Assembly (NCBI RefSeq): GCF_004217115.1
Contig: NZ_SHKN01000002.1
Location: 248,001 to 312,000, forward strand
From: Ancylomarina subtilis
Lineage (GTDB): Bacteria > Bacteroidota > Bacteroidia > Bacteroidales > Marinifilaceae
DNA length: 64,000 nucleotides
Reading direction: 5' to 3'
Shown piece by piece: positions 47,482 through 56,107 of this stretch. The translations under genes and the position numbers were made by a program. The notes under the pieces were generated by a model. That model was not told where the DNA came from. It made no database searches and saw nothing but the letters and a program-made list of their open reading frames with translations. How positions within the stretch are numbered: position 1 is the first letter of the stretch; every line of letters begins with the position of its first letter.

Positions 47482-48834
47482 TCAATTAATCCATTCAGGT
47501 AGTTTTTTTGATTTGGGTTTACGTCCGTAAAAGAAGTCGTCCAAAGGAGCAGCAATCCGTCTGAAAAGTGGCGAGTGTTTAATTCCAAATCGAATTGCAT
47601 TATGCAATAAATTATCAGGATGTGAGTAGGGGCAAGTTGCCATGCAGCGACCACAATCGGTACCCGCTTTGCACCAATAGGTAAAACAGGATTCGGAATT
47701 GATTTGCCATCTTTTTACGCCATCAATCATTTTAGGAGCATCCGATGAAATGGATTTGCTTGGACATACGTCTGCACATTTCTTGCAGTTTAAACAGAAG
47801 TCAAGCATATAATTCAATTTTTTTCGATCTTTTGTTTTTAAGGGGAATTCTGTTGTAACCACTCCCAGTCGAACTCGGGGGCCTTGTTTGGGTGTTATCA
47901 GTAAGCCCATACGCCCAATTTCGCCCAAACCTGCATCGCGGGCAACCAGTGGACAAACAACTTGATAATTACCATCGATATGTGCTCGTGCAGAATAGCC
48001 CAGATGTCTGAGGAATTCGGCAATTTGAATAGCTATGCGTCCCGAATCGAGATATTGTTGTGCAGACTCCATCACAATGGATGCTTGTGGGGCCGCCTGA
48101 ACCATTTCTTCATTCATCTCAACAGTGAAGGCAATGGCATGGCTATGCGTGTTGTGAATTTCATTTCCATATTCGTCTCCTCGTCCCTTGTGTGAATAGA
48201 GATGGTAGTCTTTTAGTTCACAGAAACCTATATCTAAGGCTCCAAGCTTCTTGCCCCATGTTTTCAGGAAAGAACTTATTTTTTCAGAATCTGTTTCGGT
48301 ACGTGATGGATTGACTTTGCCATCAACCGCTTTTTTAAATTGCCCGACAGTAAAAAAGCTGGCATGTGCTGCTGCAAAAGCAAAGGTGTGATTGAACAGA
48401 GAATTTTTAGAGCACAAGCCTGCCTCTTTTCTGAAAGCATTGTCGAGCTCTTCTTTTTCAGGATATTGGGTGTAGTAATCGTTATAGTTTTCACTACCAA
48501 TAACCAATTCATTGCGCGAAAACATCACGTTTCTTTCATCAATCTTACTTAAGGGAATTTCGTCACAAATGGCTTTGGACGTTTTAAAAGGATAGATAAA
48601 TAAGAGCCCAGTTAGGATTATATCGACCAAAAGAATTAATGCCAAAATATTAAAATTATAATACCACGCGATGAAATAGGGGATGGGTAGTAATAAACCA
48701 ATGACGAGGGATCTGAATGCGGCTTTCTTTTCGTTTTCCAGATAAAAGACCGTGGCACTATACAGGAATATAAGGGTGAAACTGATTGAACTAATCAGAC
48801 AAAACAGTGTTGAAAGATCGAAAAGCTTATCCAT
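47482..48834 (-). CDS. Reductive-dehalogenase-like cobalamin Fe-S protein with N-terminal membrane anchor
   Basis: 450 residues. Three hydrophobic helices (~5-85) come first, in place of a Tat signal. The middle matches the cobalamin-binding part of RdhA proteins: EFLRHLGYSARAHIDGN, ARDAGLGEIGRMGLL, TPKQGPRVRLGVVTT. Two Fe-S motifs follow: Cys347/350/353/357 and Cys394/397/401 with Cys383 or Cys388. It is related to the queuosine enzyme QueG too, but motifs favour RdhA. No separate anchor gene (rdhB) is near. A dehalogenase activity is not proven; several Bacteroidota carry such proteins with unknown substrates. Confidence 0.75.
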   Translation of the reverse strand: MDKLFDLSTLFCLISSISFTLIFLYSATVFYLENEKKAAFRSLVIGLLLPIPYFIAWYYNFNILALILLVDIILTGLLFIYPFKTSKAICDEIPLSKIDERNVMFSRNELVIGSENYNDYYTQYPEKEELDNAFRKEAGLCSKNSLFNHTFAFAAAHASFFTVGQFKKAVDGKVNPSRTETDSEKISSFLKTWGKKLGALDIGFCELKDYHLYSHKGRGDEYGNEIHNTHSHAIAFTVEMNEEMVQAAPQASIVMESAQQYLDSGRIAIQIAEFLRHLGYSARAHIDGNYQVVCPLVARDAGLGEIGRMGLLITPKQGPRVRLGVVTTEFPLKTKDRKKLNYMLDFCLNCKKCADVCPSKSISSDAPKMIDGVKRWQINSESCFTYWCKAGTDCGRCMATCPYSHPDNLLHNAIRFGIKHSPLFRRIAAPLDDFFYGRKPKSKKLPEWIN

Positions 48835-48938
48835 TTATGTTGAGTATTTAAAGGAGTTTTTGCTTAAAAATTTATCTTCCAAGATAGGCTAATTTCGTCT
48901 TTTTGTATTGGCTGAATATAAGTTTAGAATGAATAAAA

Positions 48939-48965
48939 GAAAGCCTCATTTTTGGTGAGGCTTTC
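48939..48965 (-). terminator. Intrinsic terminator (minus)
   Basis: 10-bp perfect stem (48939-48948 / 48956-48965), followed by TTTTATTC on the minus strand. Confidence 0.85.
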
Positions 48966-48988
48966 ATTGTATTGAGATATTTTAAAAT

Positions 48989-50068
48989 CTAGAATTGATA
49001 AACGAATGCATTTATGCTCATACCTGCACCTACCGATGCAAACACCGCATGATCGCCTTTTGTGAACTGATGCCCTTCGAGTTCTCCTCTGGCAATCATA
49101 TCGTATAGAATAGGCACTGTAGCAACCGAATTATTCCCCATTTTTTTAATGATCATTGGCATGATATCATCGGGAATCTGGCGTTCACCATACAATCGGA
49201 ACAGGCGTTTAGCTATGGCTTCGTCCATTTTTTCATTGGCTTGATGAATCAGTATTTTTTTGATATCCTTTAATTCCAGTCCTGCTTTTTCAATACATTC
49301 TTTTACCAATTGAGGCACGTTCGAAATAACGTATTCATAGATCTTGTGGCCATGCATTTTGATATAGAAATCACGATCGCGGTTTTGAAAATCGGGATTG
49401 TGTGAAGCTCCGGACCACAACAGATAGGCCTCATTTAAAGTGTCCGTTCTTACCGAATGAGATAAAATTCCGGTTTCACTTTCACTCTCTGTAGCTTCGA
49501 GTATGGTTGCTCCGGCACCATCGGCATAAATCATACTATCTCTGTCGTGTGGGTCGCAAACTCGGGATAAGGTTTCTGAACCAATTACCAAAACTCTTTT
49601 GGCATCACCCGACTTGATAAAGTAGTTGGCCTGAATCATGGCTTGTACCCAACCCGGACATCCAAAAAGAATATCGTAGGCTACAGTCTTCGGGTTTTCA
49701 ATTTTGAGTAAGTGTTTCACACGTGCGGCCAAGCTTGGCATTAACTGTGGCGCGACTGTATTGGCCGAGACATCACCAAAATTATGAGCGACTAATATGT
49801 AGTCGAGACTTTCTTTATCAATTCCTGATGATTCTATAGCTCTGCTAGCAGCAATAAAAGCCAGATCTGATGCTTTCTGATCTTCGCGTGCATAGCGTCG
49901 TTCAGCAATTCCAGTAATGTTGTAGAATTTCTCTAGTGTTTCGTGTGTGGTTTTCCCATTTGACTCACCGTTTGCATCGTAAAATGTGTTTTGTAGGAAA
50001 ACTTCGTTTTTGACTTCAACTTCAGGTATGCATCGACCTGATCCTATAATTTTCGAATATCTGCTCAT
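48989..50068 (-). CDS. 3-oxoacyl-ACP synthase III family protein
   Basis: 359 residues, thiolase fold with the full triad: Cys137 (FGCPGW), His275 (LIHQAN) and an Asn in MGNNSVAT (312-313). It condenses an acyl-CoA starter with malonyl-ACP. The longer N-terminal insert (FYDANGESNGKTTHETLEKF) differs from housekeeping FabH, so it may be a FabH-like enzyme for a special lipid. It stands alone with its own terminator; no fatty-acid or polyene genes are near. Confidence 0.88.
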   Translation of the reverse strand: MSRYSKIIGSGRCIPEVEVKNEVFLQNTFYDANGESNGKTTHETLEKFYNITGIAERRYAREDQKASDLAFIAASRAIESSGIDKESLDYILVAHNFGDVSANTVAPQLMPSLAARVKHLLKIENPKTVAYDILFGCPGWVQAMIQANYFIKSGDAKRVLVIGSETLSRVCDPHDRDSMIYADGAGATILEATESESETGILSHSVRTDTLNEAYLLWSGASHNPDFQNRDRDFYIKMHGHKIYEYVISNVPQLVKECIEKAGLELKDIKKILIHQANEKMDEAIAKRLFRLYGERQIPDDIMPMIIKKMGNNSVATVPILYDMIARGELEGHQFTKGDHAVFASVGAGMSINAFVYQF

Positions 50069-50236
50069 CTTCTTTTTTTTATATTAGACTGAGTAGGGTG
50101 CACGAAAAAACTTTAAGGGAATACCTTAAAGTCAGCTGAATACGAGTATGAAATGGATCTCTAAAATAGAGCCTTTTGTTAGAGTAGTTGCGGCTAAGAT
50201 AGAAATTTATTTATAAATACGATTTTTCGCACAAAA

Positions 50237-50265
50237 AAAACGCAATCAGGATTTGATCGCGTTTT
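50237..50265 (-). terminator. Intrinsic terminator (minus)
   Basis: 7-bp outer stem (50237-50243 / 50259-50265) plus an inner 4-bp stem with one mismatch; the minus strand continues with a T-run (50236-50233). Confidence 0.7.
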
Positions 50266-50284
50266 ATTCGCTTTGAACTTAATT

Positions 50285-50839
50285 TTATTTTTTTAACAGC
50301 TCATCTTTTAATCTTTTATCGACGGGATTAGTGCCTAACCAAATTCCCCAAAGTGCTTGTTTAAAAGCGAGACCTTTAATCTTTGCAAGTTCTTTCCCAT
50401 TTTTAGAAATTGCTGTTCCCGATTCAGGTATGTAAGAAAACTGGAATAAATCCTTTTTCTCAACACCTTGCTTAAATACATTTAGGAAAGCTTCTATTTC
50501 GTTTTGAATAGTCTCAGGTTTGCCTTGTGTCGATTTTTCAAAGCCTTCACGAATGGCTTTGTCCATTTTTTCAGCCGTGATTAATCCGGAGATGATGCTC
50601 AGACGCACAACAGCTGTTTCATCGCTGGAAACAATATGTCTTGCATCTTGTTTTGTATCGGAAATAAAAAGGCCCAGAGTGTACATATCCATCCATAACT
50701 TCACGCGTGTTCCTGTTCCTTTTAAAAGAAGTTCCTGGTTATTGATGCTTATTTTCTTAGGGAAAATTTCAGCTTTGTTTTGCGAAATTGAATTGAGGCT
50801 AAATAAAGCCAAAACGATGGGTATGATTATCTTTTTCAT
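50285..50839 (-). CDS. Secreted chalcone-isomerase-like protein
   Basis: 184 residues with signal peptide (ends NSISQ). VKLWMDMYTLGLFI, FKQGVEKKDLFQFSYIPESG and a C-terminal ALWGIWLGTNPVDKRLKDELL fit the Chalcone_3 type of bacterial periplasmic chalcone-isomerase-like domains. Bacterial members are mostly non-enzymatic or fatty-acid-binding; the role is unknown. Single gene with its own terminator. Confidence 0.78.
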   Translation of the reverse strand: MKKIIIPIVLALFSLNSISQNKAEIFPKKISINNQELLLKGTGTRVKLWMDMYTLGLFISDTKQDARHIVSSDETAVVRLSIISGLITAEKMDKAIREGFEKSTQGKPETIQNEIEAFLNVFKQGVEKKDLFQFSYIPESGTAISKNGKELAKIKGLAFKQALWGIWLGTNPVDKRLKDELLKK

Positions 50840-50897
50840 ATGGTTTTGCTTTCAAAATCCACAATTCAAGTGGATGATTGGGTTAAAAAATCAGTTT

Positions 50898-51191
50898 TTA
50901 ACTGTAAAAGATTTTGGCGTAGCACAAATAAAATGTGGCAACAATATTGACCAGATAATTTAGCCAAAGCGGATATTGGCGTTTCCCGGATTTTAAGTCC
51001 CCTTCGAGGATATAGATGAAAGTAAAAAGAACGCCAAAAGCCCACATCAAAAGAAAAGACCAGTTGAAACTGCTCACATCTTTTGTTTCCCAGGTTTGAA
51101 CAACTTGTGGAATGACACCTATACTTAGTATGATATTTCCAAACCAGCCCAGTGATTTAAAGAAGCTGATTTTTTTGAGTAATTTCTGCAT
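50898..51191 (-). CDS. SemiSWEET / PQ-loop membrane protein
   Basis: 97 residues with three helices and the PQ-loop IPQVVQTWETKDVSSFNW (Pro28-Gln29). Half-size SWEETs dimerise to move sugars or small solutes. It is next to, but 49 nt from, the end of the exported TPR operon on the same strand. Confidence 0.82.
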   Translation of the reverse strand: MQKLLKKISFFKSLGWFGNIILSIGVIPQVVQTWETKDVSSFNWSFLLMWAFGVLFTFIYILEGDLKSGKRQYPLWLNYLVNIVATFYLCYAKIFYS

Positions 51192-51240
51192 AATTGTTTT
51201 CAGTTCTTAATAAGTAAAAACAATATTACGAATATTCTCA

Positions 51241-52107
51241 TTATAAACTAAGCAAGTAATTAATTATTGATTCGTTAAAGAGCGTATGTCTTTCATGGTT
51301 GACTTTGATTGCTAAATGTTTGGTCCTTGCCATATTGCCTGTATAGGTTTTGTGTAATACGCCAAAACCAGCGGCATAACCAGTAAGATAGAACTTAGTG
51401 AGTATTTGCTGAATACCTAAAGCAAGGAAGGCTCCATTAAAAAGGAAAGTAAAAGAACCTTCGAGTACTTTGCCACAATACATTTGTCCAGACCCGGGAA
51501 TAAAACGAGATAAATTCTCTGCTTTTTCAATGGATTTTAATTTGGGTAAATTCTTTTTCGAATACAAAGAATCAATTTTTTGAAGAGCAAGTGTTTTGTT
51601 ATTGACTTCATTCGTATTGATGTATTCTTTGGCTAATTCTTCAGCCATGTCCCATTTTTTCAATTCATTTAAAATGAAAATCTCCACCAGAAGGGTTTCT
51701 TTGGGTAGATTCTTATTCTTGAGTTTATGTCTGAGTTGACTGATTTGTATCTGGGCCTTCTGTATTTGATTATCGAGGTAATAGCATAGACTCAGTTCTT
51801 TTTTAATTTGGGCATAACGATCCGGAGTTTCATTATAAAGACGAATTCTTTCAAGTGTTTTACATGCTTTTGTAAATTTAGAAAGCTGCTTGTAACATTG
51901 TGCTTTTTGATATAAAATGTCAAGCATTTGAGTCTGATCGGACGAAAAATACAGGAATCGCTCGTATTCTATGGCAGCTAATTGATAGTCTCCATTAGAA
52001 AATAAACTGTCTGCTTTAGATAAAGCAAGCTGATTTTGTCCGTGACTAGTTGAATATATTCCGAAGAGGAATATGAATATTAAATAAGATTTTTTGATCC
52101 ATTTCAT
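51241..52107 (-). CDS. Exported TPR protein with C-terminal PGSG/TM2-like module (last gene of operon)
   Basis: 288 residues. Signal peptide (ends STSHGQ), TPR-like helices (~25-195), then FIPGSGQMYCGKVLEG (~203-219) leading into hydrophobic helices. The start overlaps the upstream gene by 62 bp, and the signal peptide begins exactly at this ATG, so the overlap looks real. It resembles the upstream 281-aa protein in its layout and PGSG motif, so the two are probably distant duplicates. I know of no function; a role in envelope assembly is suggested only by the YidD- and LolA-like neighbours. Confidence 0.65.
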   Translation of the reverse strand: MKWIKKSYLIFIFLFGIYSTSHGQNQLALSKADSLFSNGDYQLAAIEYERFLYFSSDQTQMLDILYQKAQCYKQLSKFTKACKTLERIRLYNETPDRYAQIKKELSLCYYLDNQIQKAQIQISQLRHKLKNKNLPKETLLVEIFILNELKKWDMAEELAKEYINTNEVNNKTLALQKIDSLYSKKNLPKLKSIEKAENLSRFIPGSGQMYCGKVLEGSFTFLFNGAFLALGIQQILTKFYLTGYAAGFGVLHKTYTGNMARTKHLAIKVNHERHTLFNESIINYLLSL

Positions 52108-52891
52108 GATTGAACTCCTCGTTTGATATTTTTACTGAAAATACTGAGCCATAAATATTACCTACATAAAACACGGTGAATATTGAGCCAAATAGAATTG
52201 TTTTGAAATTCTTGATTCCCAGTTTTCTGTGATTTTCCCAGGTAACTAAACCTGTTGAAGCCACCATTAGCATGGAGGCAATTCCTTCGCCGGTTTTACC
52301 TGCATACATCTTACCCGAACCGGGAATAATAGCTGACATTAGACCCGCCAGCCACATTTTCTTTGGTTTACGGTTCATTATTGTTGAGTGAAGCTTGTTT
52401 AAATTAACGACTTCGGTTTGTAGTGCAGGAAGAATAGCCTCAGATTTAATACGCCGATTTTCATAGGTTTCAAAATCACGTTCAAGCAAGGCTATTCCGG
52501 AATATTCGAATTGTTTTAACTGTTTTAGTTTTGGAGTTAATTCAATTCTTTTAAGGACATCTTTAGCTGATTTGTAGTTCTTTGTATGTGTATAATTATA
52601 GGCTGCAAAGAACTGGCTTTTATGATAAAATGTTGATTCTTCCTTTACCTTTTGAAAGCTTTCGGCTGAACTGTTTAATTGCTTTAACGAGTACAGGGCC
52701 CAGCCTTTCATATAATATAAACTATCGCTTTGGGTTTTGCCATCCAAATAATCGAGTTCGATAAGAGCTTCATCAAAATCGTTTGATTTTATCAGATGAT
52801 GGATGAATTCGAATCGTTGTTTTTGTGAGTATTGAGCCAACAGGTTTAACGACAGCAAGCAGAAGAAGGAGGCTATAATTATTTTTTTCAC
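52046..52891 (-). CDS. Exported TPR protein with C-terminal PGSG/TM2-like module (third gene)
   Basis: 281 residues. Signal peptide (ends NLLAQ), short TPR-type repeats (~20-165: FDEALIELDYLDGKTQSD), then IIPGSGKMYAGKTGEG (~190-205) and two hydrophobic stretches. The motif G-x-G-x-x-Y-x-G resembles the start of TM2 domains. It overlaps the YidD gene by 4 nt (ATGA), which is typical of coupled translation. No named family recognised. Confidence 0.65.
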   Translation of the reverse strand: MKKIIIASFFCLLSLNLLAQYSQKQRFEFIHHLIKSNDFDEALIELDYLDGKTQSDSLYYMKGWALYSLKQLNSSAESFQKVKEESTFYHKSQFFAAYNYTHTKNYKSAKDVLKRIELTPKLKQLKQFEYSGIALLERDFETYENRRIKSEAILPALQTEVVNLNKLHSTIMNRKPKKMWLAGLMSAIIPGSGKMYAGKTGEGIASMLMVASTGLVTWENHRKLGIKNFKTILFGSIFTVFYVGNIYGSVFSVKISNEEFNHEMDQKILFNIHIPLRNIFN

Positions 52892-53382
52892 TTGTATTCT
52901 GTATTTGTCAAAGGTTTAATACGATAAAGATTAACACTATCATGAGCGTGATGCGTTTTCTGATCGAATTTAAAATAGTTGATGCTTGTGGCTGCAATTC
53001 GATTACATCTGCAAATTCTGTCGGAGCTCAAGAAGATGCCTTTTATTAAGCCGTATTCTCTGATGGCATCTTTACTGAAATCAGAACAGGTTGGATGATA
53101 CAGGCAGTCGGCTGAAAATTGCTGGGATATCACGTTCTGATAGAGATAAAGCAAAGAGCCAAAGCCCAGGCTGACAGGATTGTATTTTTTTAACCAACTA
53201 CTCTCATTTTTATAAATGTAATCTCTCTTGTGCTTATGGGTATCAAGAGTGTTGGTTTTGGTCTTCAAAATGAGTTGAAGGTTATTTTTCTCGACTGATT
53301 GAGCTTTGGACGGCAAACATAATCCCCAAACCAATATAAGCGTGATAAAAATGTTACAACTTGGATGGATTAACTTTTGCAT
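52888..53382 (-). CDS. YidD-domain protein with its own signal peptide
   Basis: 164 residues from the ATG at 53382, which gives a signal-like N-terminus (MQKLIHPSCNIFITLILVWGLCLPSKAQ); a start at 53463 would overlap the upstream gene by 110 bp. The YidD signature lies at ~93-129: CLYHPTCSDFSKDAIREYG, LIKG and RICRCNR. YidD normally is a small cytoplasmic-face protein linked to membrane insertion by YidC. An exported version is unusual. It overlaps the LolA-like gene by 29 bp and the next gene by 4 bp. Confidence 0.75.
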   Translation of the reverse strand: MQKLIHPSCNIFITLILVWGLCLPSKAQSVEKNNLQLILKTKTNTLDTHKHKRDYIYKNESSWLKKYNPVSLGFGSLLYLYQNVISQQFSADCLYHPTCSDFSKDAIREYGLIKGIFLSSDRICRCNRIAATSINYFKFDQKTHHAHDSVNLYRIKPLTNTEYK

Positions 53383-54067
53383 TGTCGGGGATTTTAAAGT
53401 TAAAATAGGGTGAGTTCGGGCTGTTGCTAAGCTTGATATTGGAGAAAATTGTTCTCTGAACAATAGAATCTCTTTCAGGTGTATAACTTATTTCGGTAAG
53501 TTTAGTTGGCATTTGAAAATAGGTTGTACTAAAATAATCGTAGTAGTAAATTTTCTTGATTATAGTCTCATTATTATCGAAGTAAGCTGCATATATTGGG
53601 TTTTCATTTTCATATACAACTTCAACTTTTTTTACCGTTTTCATTGTCTCAGGAGCTTCCCACACAAAAATTAAATACTGACCGTCTAGTCTTGAATCCA
53701 CCATCGTGAAGCCTTCTTTTTCAAGACCTAAATCTTGTTGGCGATTATTGGCAAAATAATAAATCAGTTCATTCTCGGTAGACAATGTGTTGTCCTGAGT
53801 ATATGTTACAGTATTGCTCTTGGGAACGTATAATTTCAACTCTCCTTTTCGGTTACTTACTTTTACAAATTCGTTTGGAATGCTGTAGGCTGAAACCAAA
53901 ATCCCTCGTTCATTATCGTAGAAGAATTCAGCATGAGCTTTTGTTAATAAGCCTTTTTTGTAGGTCTGATTGTCCATGCTATAGCTTATATAATTGGAAC
54001 TCTTCTGAGAGAATGAAATCGAAGGCAAAAGAATAAGTAATAAAAAAGCTAATCGGAAAAGCAACAT
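53354..54067 (-). CDS. Exported LolA-like protein (first gene of operon)
   Basis: 237 residues with signal peptide (ends SISFSQ). Beta-rich, with KGELKLYVPKSNTVTYTQDN, LIFVWEAPE, KIYYYDYF and a final FNFKIPDNAKVNP, which resembles LolA / outer-membrane lipoprotein-sorting folds. Whether it carries lipoproteins is unknown. It opens the coupled set of four genes. It follows a strong hairpin (54093-54142) after the TM2 gene, so it may have its own promoter. Confidence 0.55.
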   Translation of the reverse strand: MLLFRLAFLLLILLPSISFSQKSSNYISYSMDNQTYKKGLLTKAHAEFFYDNERGILVSAYSIPNEFVKVSNRKGELKLYVPKSNTVTYTQDNTLSTENELIYYFANNRQQDLGLEKEGFTMVDSRLDGQYLIFVWEAPETMKTVKKVEVVYENENPIYAAYFDNNETIIKKIYYYDYFSTTYFQMPTKLTEISYTPERDSIVQRTIFSNIKLSNSPNSPYFNFKIPDNAKVNPSKL

Positions 54068-54092
54068 AATACGGTGTTTGGGTTTTTAAATA

Positions 54093-54142
54093 AAATTGCT
54101 GTTATAAATCACAAATATCGATTGGATTTATAACAGCAATTT
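54093..54142 (-). terminator. Long hairpin terminator after the TM2 gene
   Basis: 18-bp inverted repeat (54093-54110 / 54125-54142) with a 14-nt loop; the minus strand continues with TTTAT. The loop contains an imperfect -7 box (GATATTTG on the minus strand). Confidence 0.75.
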
Positions 54143-54162
54143 AAAGACTCGTCTTTATGGTT

Positions 54163-54576
54163 TTACCACATAAAGAATTTAGGATTGTCAACAAACTGAC
54201 TAATATCATCATAGTTAATTGCAAGAACAATTAAGTCGACTAGTGGCATTAGACCAAAGAATCCACCACAAGTAAGGATATAGCCAACACCTGTCATCAC
54301 TTTAGTTCCAAGGTAGAAACGGTGAACACCAAGACCTCCTAAAAAGAAGTCAAGAATGATAGCTACAATTGGATCTTTAGCTTTTACAGTTGAATTTAAA
54401 GTTGTTGTTGCCATCATATTTGAGGACATGTCGTTTAAATTCATCATGATTGTTGATGATGCTTGTTCAAACAAAACATCAATCTTTGCATCATTAACGT
54501 GATAGTTTGCTGCTTTAACATTCGAGAATGTCAGCATTGTGCATACAAATGCAAATACGAATAAAATCTTTTTCAT
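54163..54576 (-). CDS. TM2-domain membrane protein
   Basis: 137 residues. Signal peptide (ends NVKAA), a short Met/Ser/Thr-rich stretch (MMNLNDMSSNMM), then a TM2 domain (~70-130: FFLGGLGVHRFYLGTKVMTG and a second helix with LVDLIVLA). TM2 proteins have two helices and a short turn; function is unclear. It comes just before four coupled genes, two of which have a similar G-x-G-x-x-(F)Y-x-G module. Confidence 0.8.
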   Translation of the reverse strand: MKKILFVFAFVCTMLTFSNVKAANYHVNDAKIDVLFEQASSTIMMNLNDMSSNMMATTTLNSTVKAKDPIVAIILDFFLGGLGVHRFYLGTKVMTGVGYILTCGGFFGLMPLVDLIVLAINYDDISQFVDNPKFFMW

Positions 54577-54599
54577 GTGTGTAATTTTAATGTTTAAAT

Positions 54600-54630
54600 C
54601 AAATTTAAGTAAAAAAAAGTGTTTAACAAT
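54600..54630 (-). promoter_or_regulatory. Promoter of the TM2 gene
   Basis: Minus strand: ATTG (54630-54627), 19-nt spacer, TAAATTTG (54607-54600). -7 exact; -33 has 3 of 4 bases. Leader ~17 nt. Confidence 0.5.
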
Positions 54631-54638
54631 TATGCTTA

Positions 54639-55880
54639 TTAAATTTTATTCAAATTTCTAAAATCATCACCTGTTGGATTCTGAAAAACCCTAAGGTTAA
54701 ACTCAGGAACGATGGCTAATATATGATCGAATATGTCGGATTGAATGGCTTCGTAATTAGCCCATTCCTGATCATTCGAAAAGACATAAATCTCGATTGG
54801 AAGCCCTTTTTCGGATGGTTGAAGTTGTCGAACCAGGAAAGTCATATCATTATGAATCTTCGGGTGATTTTCCAGATAAGCTTCGATGTATTTTCTGAAG
54901 GTTCCAATATTGGTTAAGCGTTTTTGATTGATTGGAATTTCATTCTCGGGATTCGCTTTCTTGATTTCTTCTTTTTTCTCAGCAATATAGTCTGATATAA
55001 GTTTTACTTTTTCAGCCATCTCAATTTCTTCATCAGATAGAAAGTGAATCGATTTTACATCAATGTTCAGATGACGTTTGATTCTTCGCCCTCCGGATTC
55101 CTCCATGCCTTTCCAGTTGTTGAAAGATTCTGAAACCAGGGCGTAGGTTGGAATTGTACTAATAGTTTTATCCCAATTTTGAACTTTTACAGTATTCAGA
55201 CTTATATCGATAACGGTTCCATCTGCGTTTTTTGATGGCATGCTGATCCAGTCGCCAATGCTCACCATTTTATTTGCTGACAGTTGAATGGAAGCTACGA
55301 ATCCTAAAATGGTATCCTTAAAAACCAAGATGAGAACAGCTGCAAAGGCACCCATTGTACCTAAAATATAAATAGGCGTTTTTCCAATAAGAATACCAAT
55401 AATTGAGATACATCCCATGACATAGAAAAAAATCTTAATGATTTGAATATAGCCTTTTATGGGACGGGTTTTACTTACCGGAAGTGTGTTGTAAATATCA
55501 TTTGTTGCGCTAAAAAATGAATCGATGAGCATCACGGTTATGATAATCATATAGATCTGAGTGGCATGCTGAATAAACAGCCCTGTTGGCTCATGTGAAA
55601 TCATCCCAGCACTGATGTTAATAATAATAGCGGGTGCAAAATGAGAGATTTTATTAAAAACCTTTCTTTCCAAAAGAATATCATCCCAGTGGGTTTTGGT
55701 TTTTCGAACCAACTTGGTAATAATTGTAATTAAAACTTTTCTTGAAATGACATCGGAGAGCCAAGCCAGAATTAAAACTATAACAACAGCAATGGTGGAT
55801 TGAAGTATAACAGCATAATTCTCTGCAATACCGTGGTTGATTAACCAATCTTTTAGGTGGATTCCTAGTAATTCTTTCAT
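54639..55880 (-). CDS. Mechanosensitive channel, MscS family, YbdG-like
   Basis: 413 residues. Four to five helices, then the pore and beta domain with FKDTILGFVASIQLSANKMVSIGDWI and TVIDISLNTVKVQNWDKTISTIPTYALVSESFNNW, and a long C-terminal domain (~270-413). The length and form match YbdG-type channels that open under hypo-osmotic stress, with low activity. It is separated from the TM2 gene by 62 nt that contain the TM2 promoter. Confidence 0.9.
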   Translation of the reverse strand: MKELLGIHLKDWLINHGIAENYAVILQSTIAVVIVLILAWLSDVISRKVLITIITKLVRKTKTHWDDILLERKVFNKISHFAPAIIINISAGMISHEPTGLFIQHATQIYMIIITVMLIDSFFSATNDIYNTLPVSKTRPIKGYIQIIKIFFYVMGCISIIGILIGKTPIYILGTMGAFAAVLILVFKDTILGFVASIQLSANKMVSIGDWISMPSKNADGTVIDISLNTVKVQNWDKTISTIPTYALVSESFNNWKGMEESGGRRIKRHLNIDVKSIHFLSDEEIEMAEKVKLISDYIAEKKEEIKKANPENEIPINQKRLTNIGTFRKYIEAYLENHPKIHNDMTFLVRQLQPSEKGLPIEIYVFSNDQEWANYEAIQSDIFDHILAIVPEFNLRVFQNPTGDDFRNLNKI

Positions 55881-56107
55881 GTTTATCGGTCTAAAAACGA
55901 GTTGTTTTGATCAGATCAATGATAAAACGGATTAATTTGTAATATAAAAACAAATATATCCAATCAGCTTATTATAATGAAACATATGGGAGATTAGTTC
56001 GAAGCTCGATGAATTTGTCTTTTAAAATAATCTACAAGGAGCTGAAAAAGATCATTTATTTAGCCCGATGATTCGCTTATCTTTATACCAACCTTAAATA
56101 TACAACT

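Noticed and set aside
53383-53463. Upstream start of the YidD-domain gene at 53463
   Set aside because: It would lengthen the overlap with the LolA-like gene to 110 bp and bury the signal peptide.
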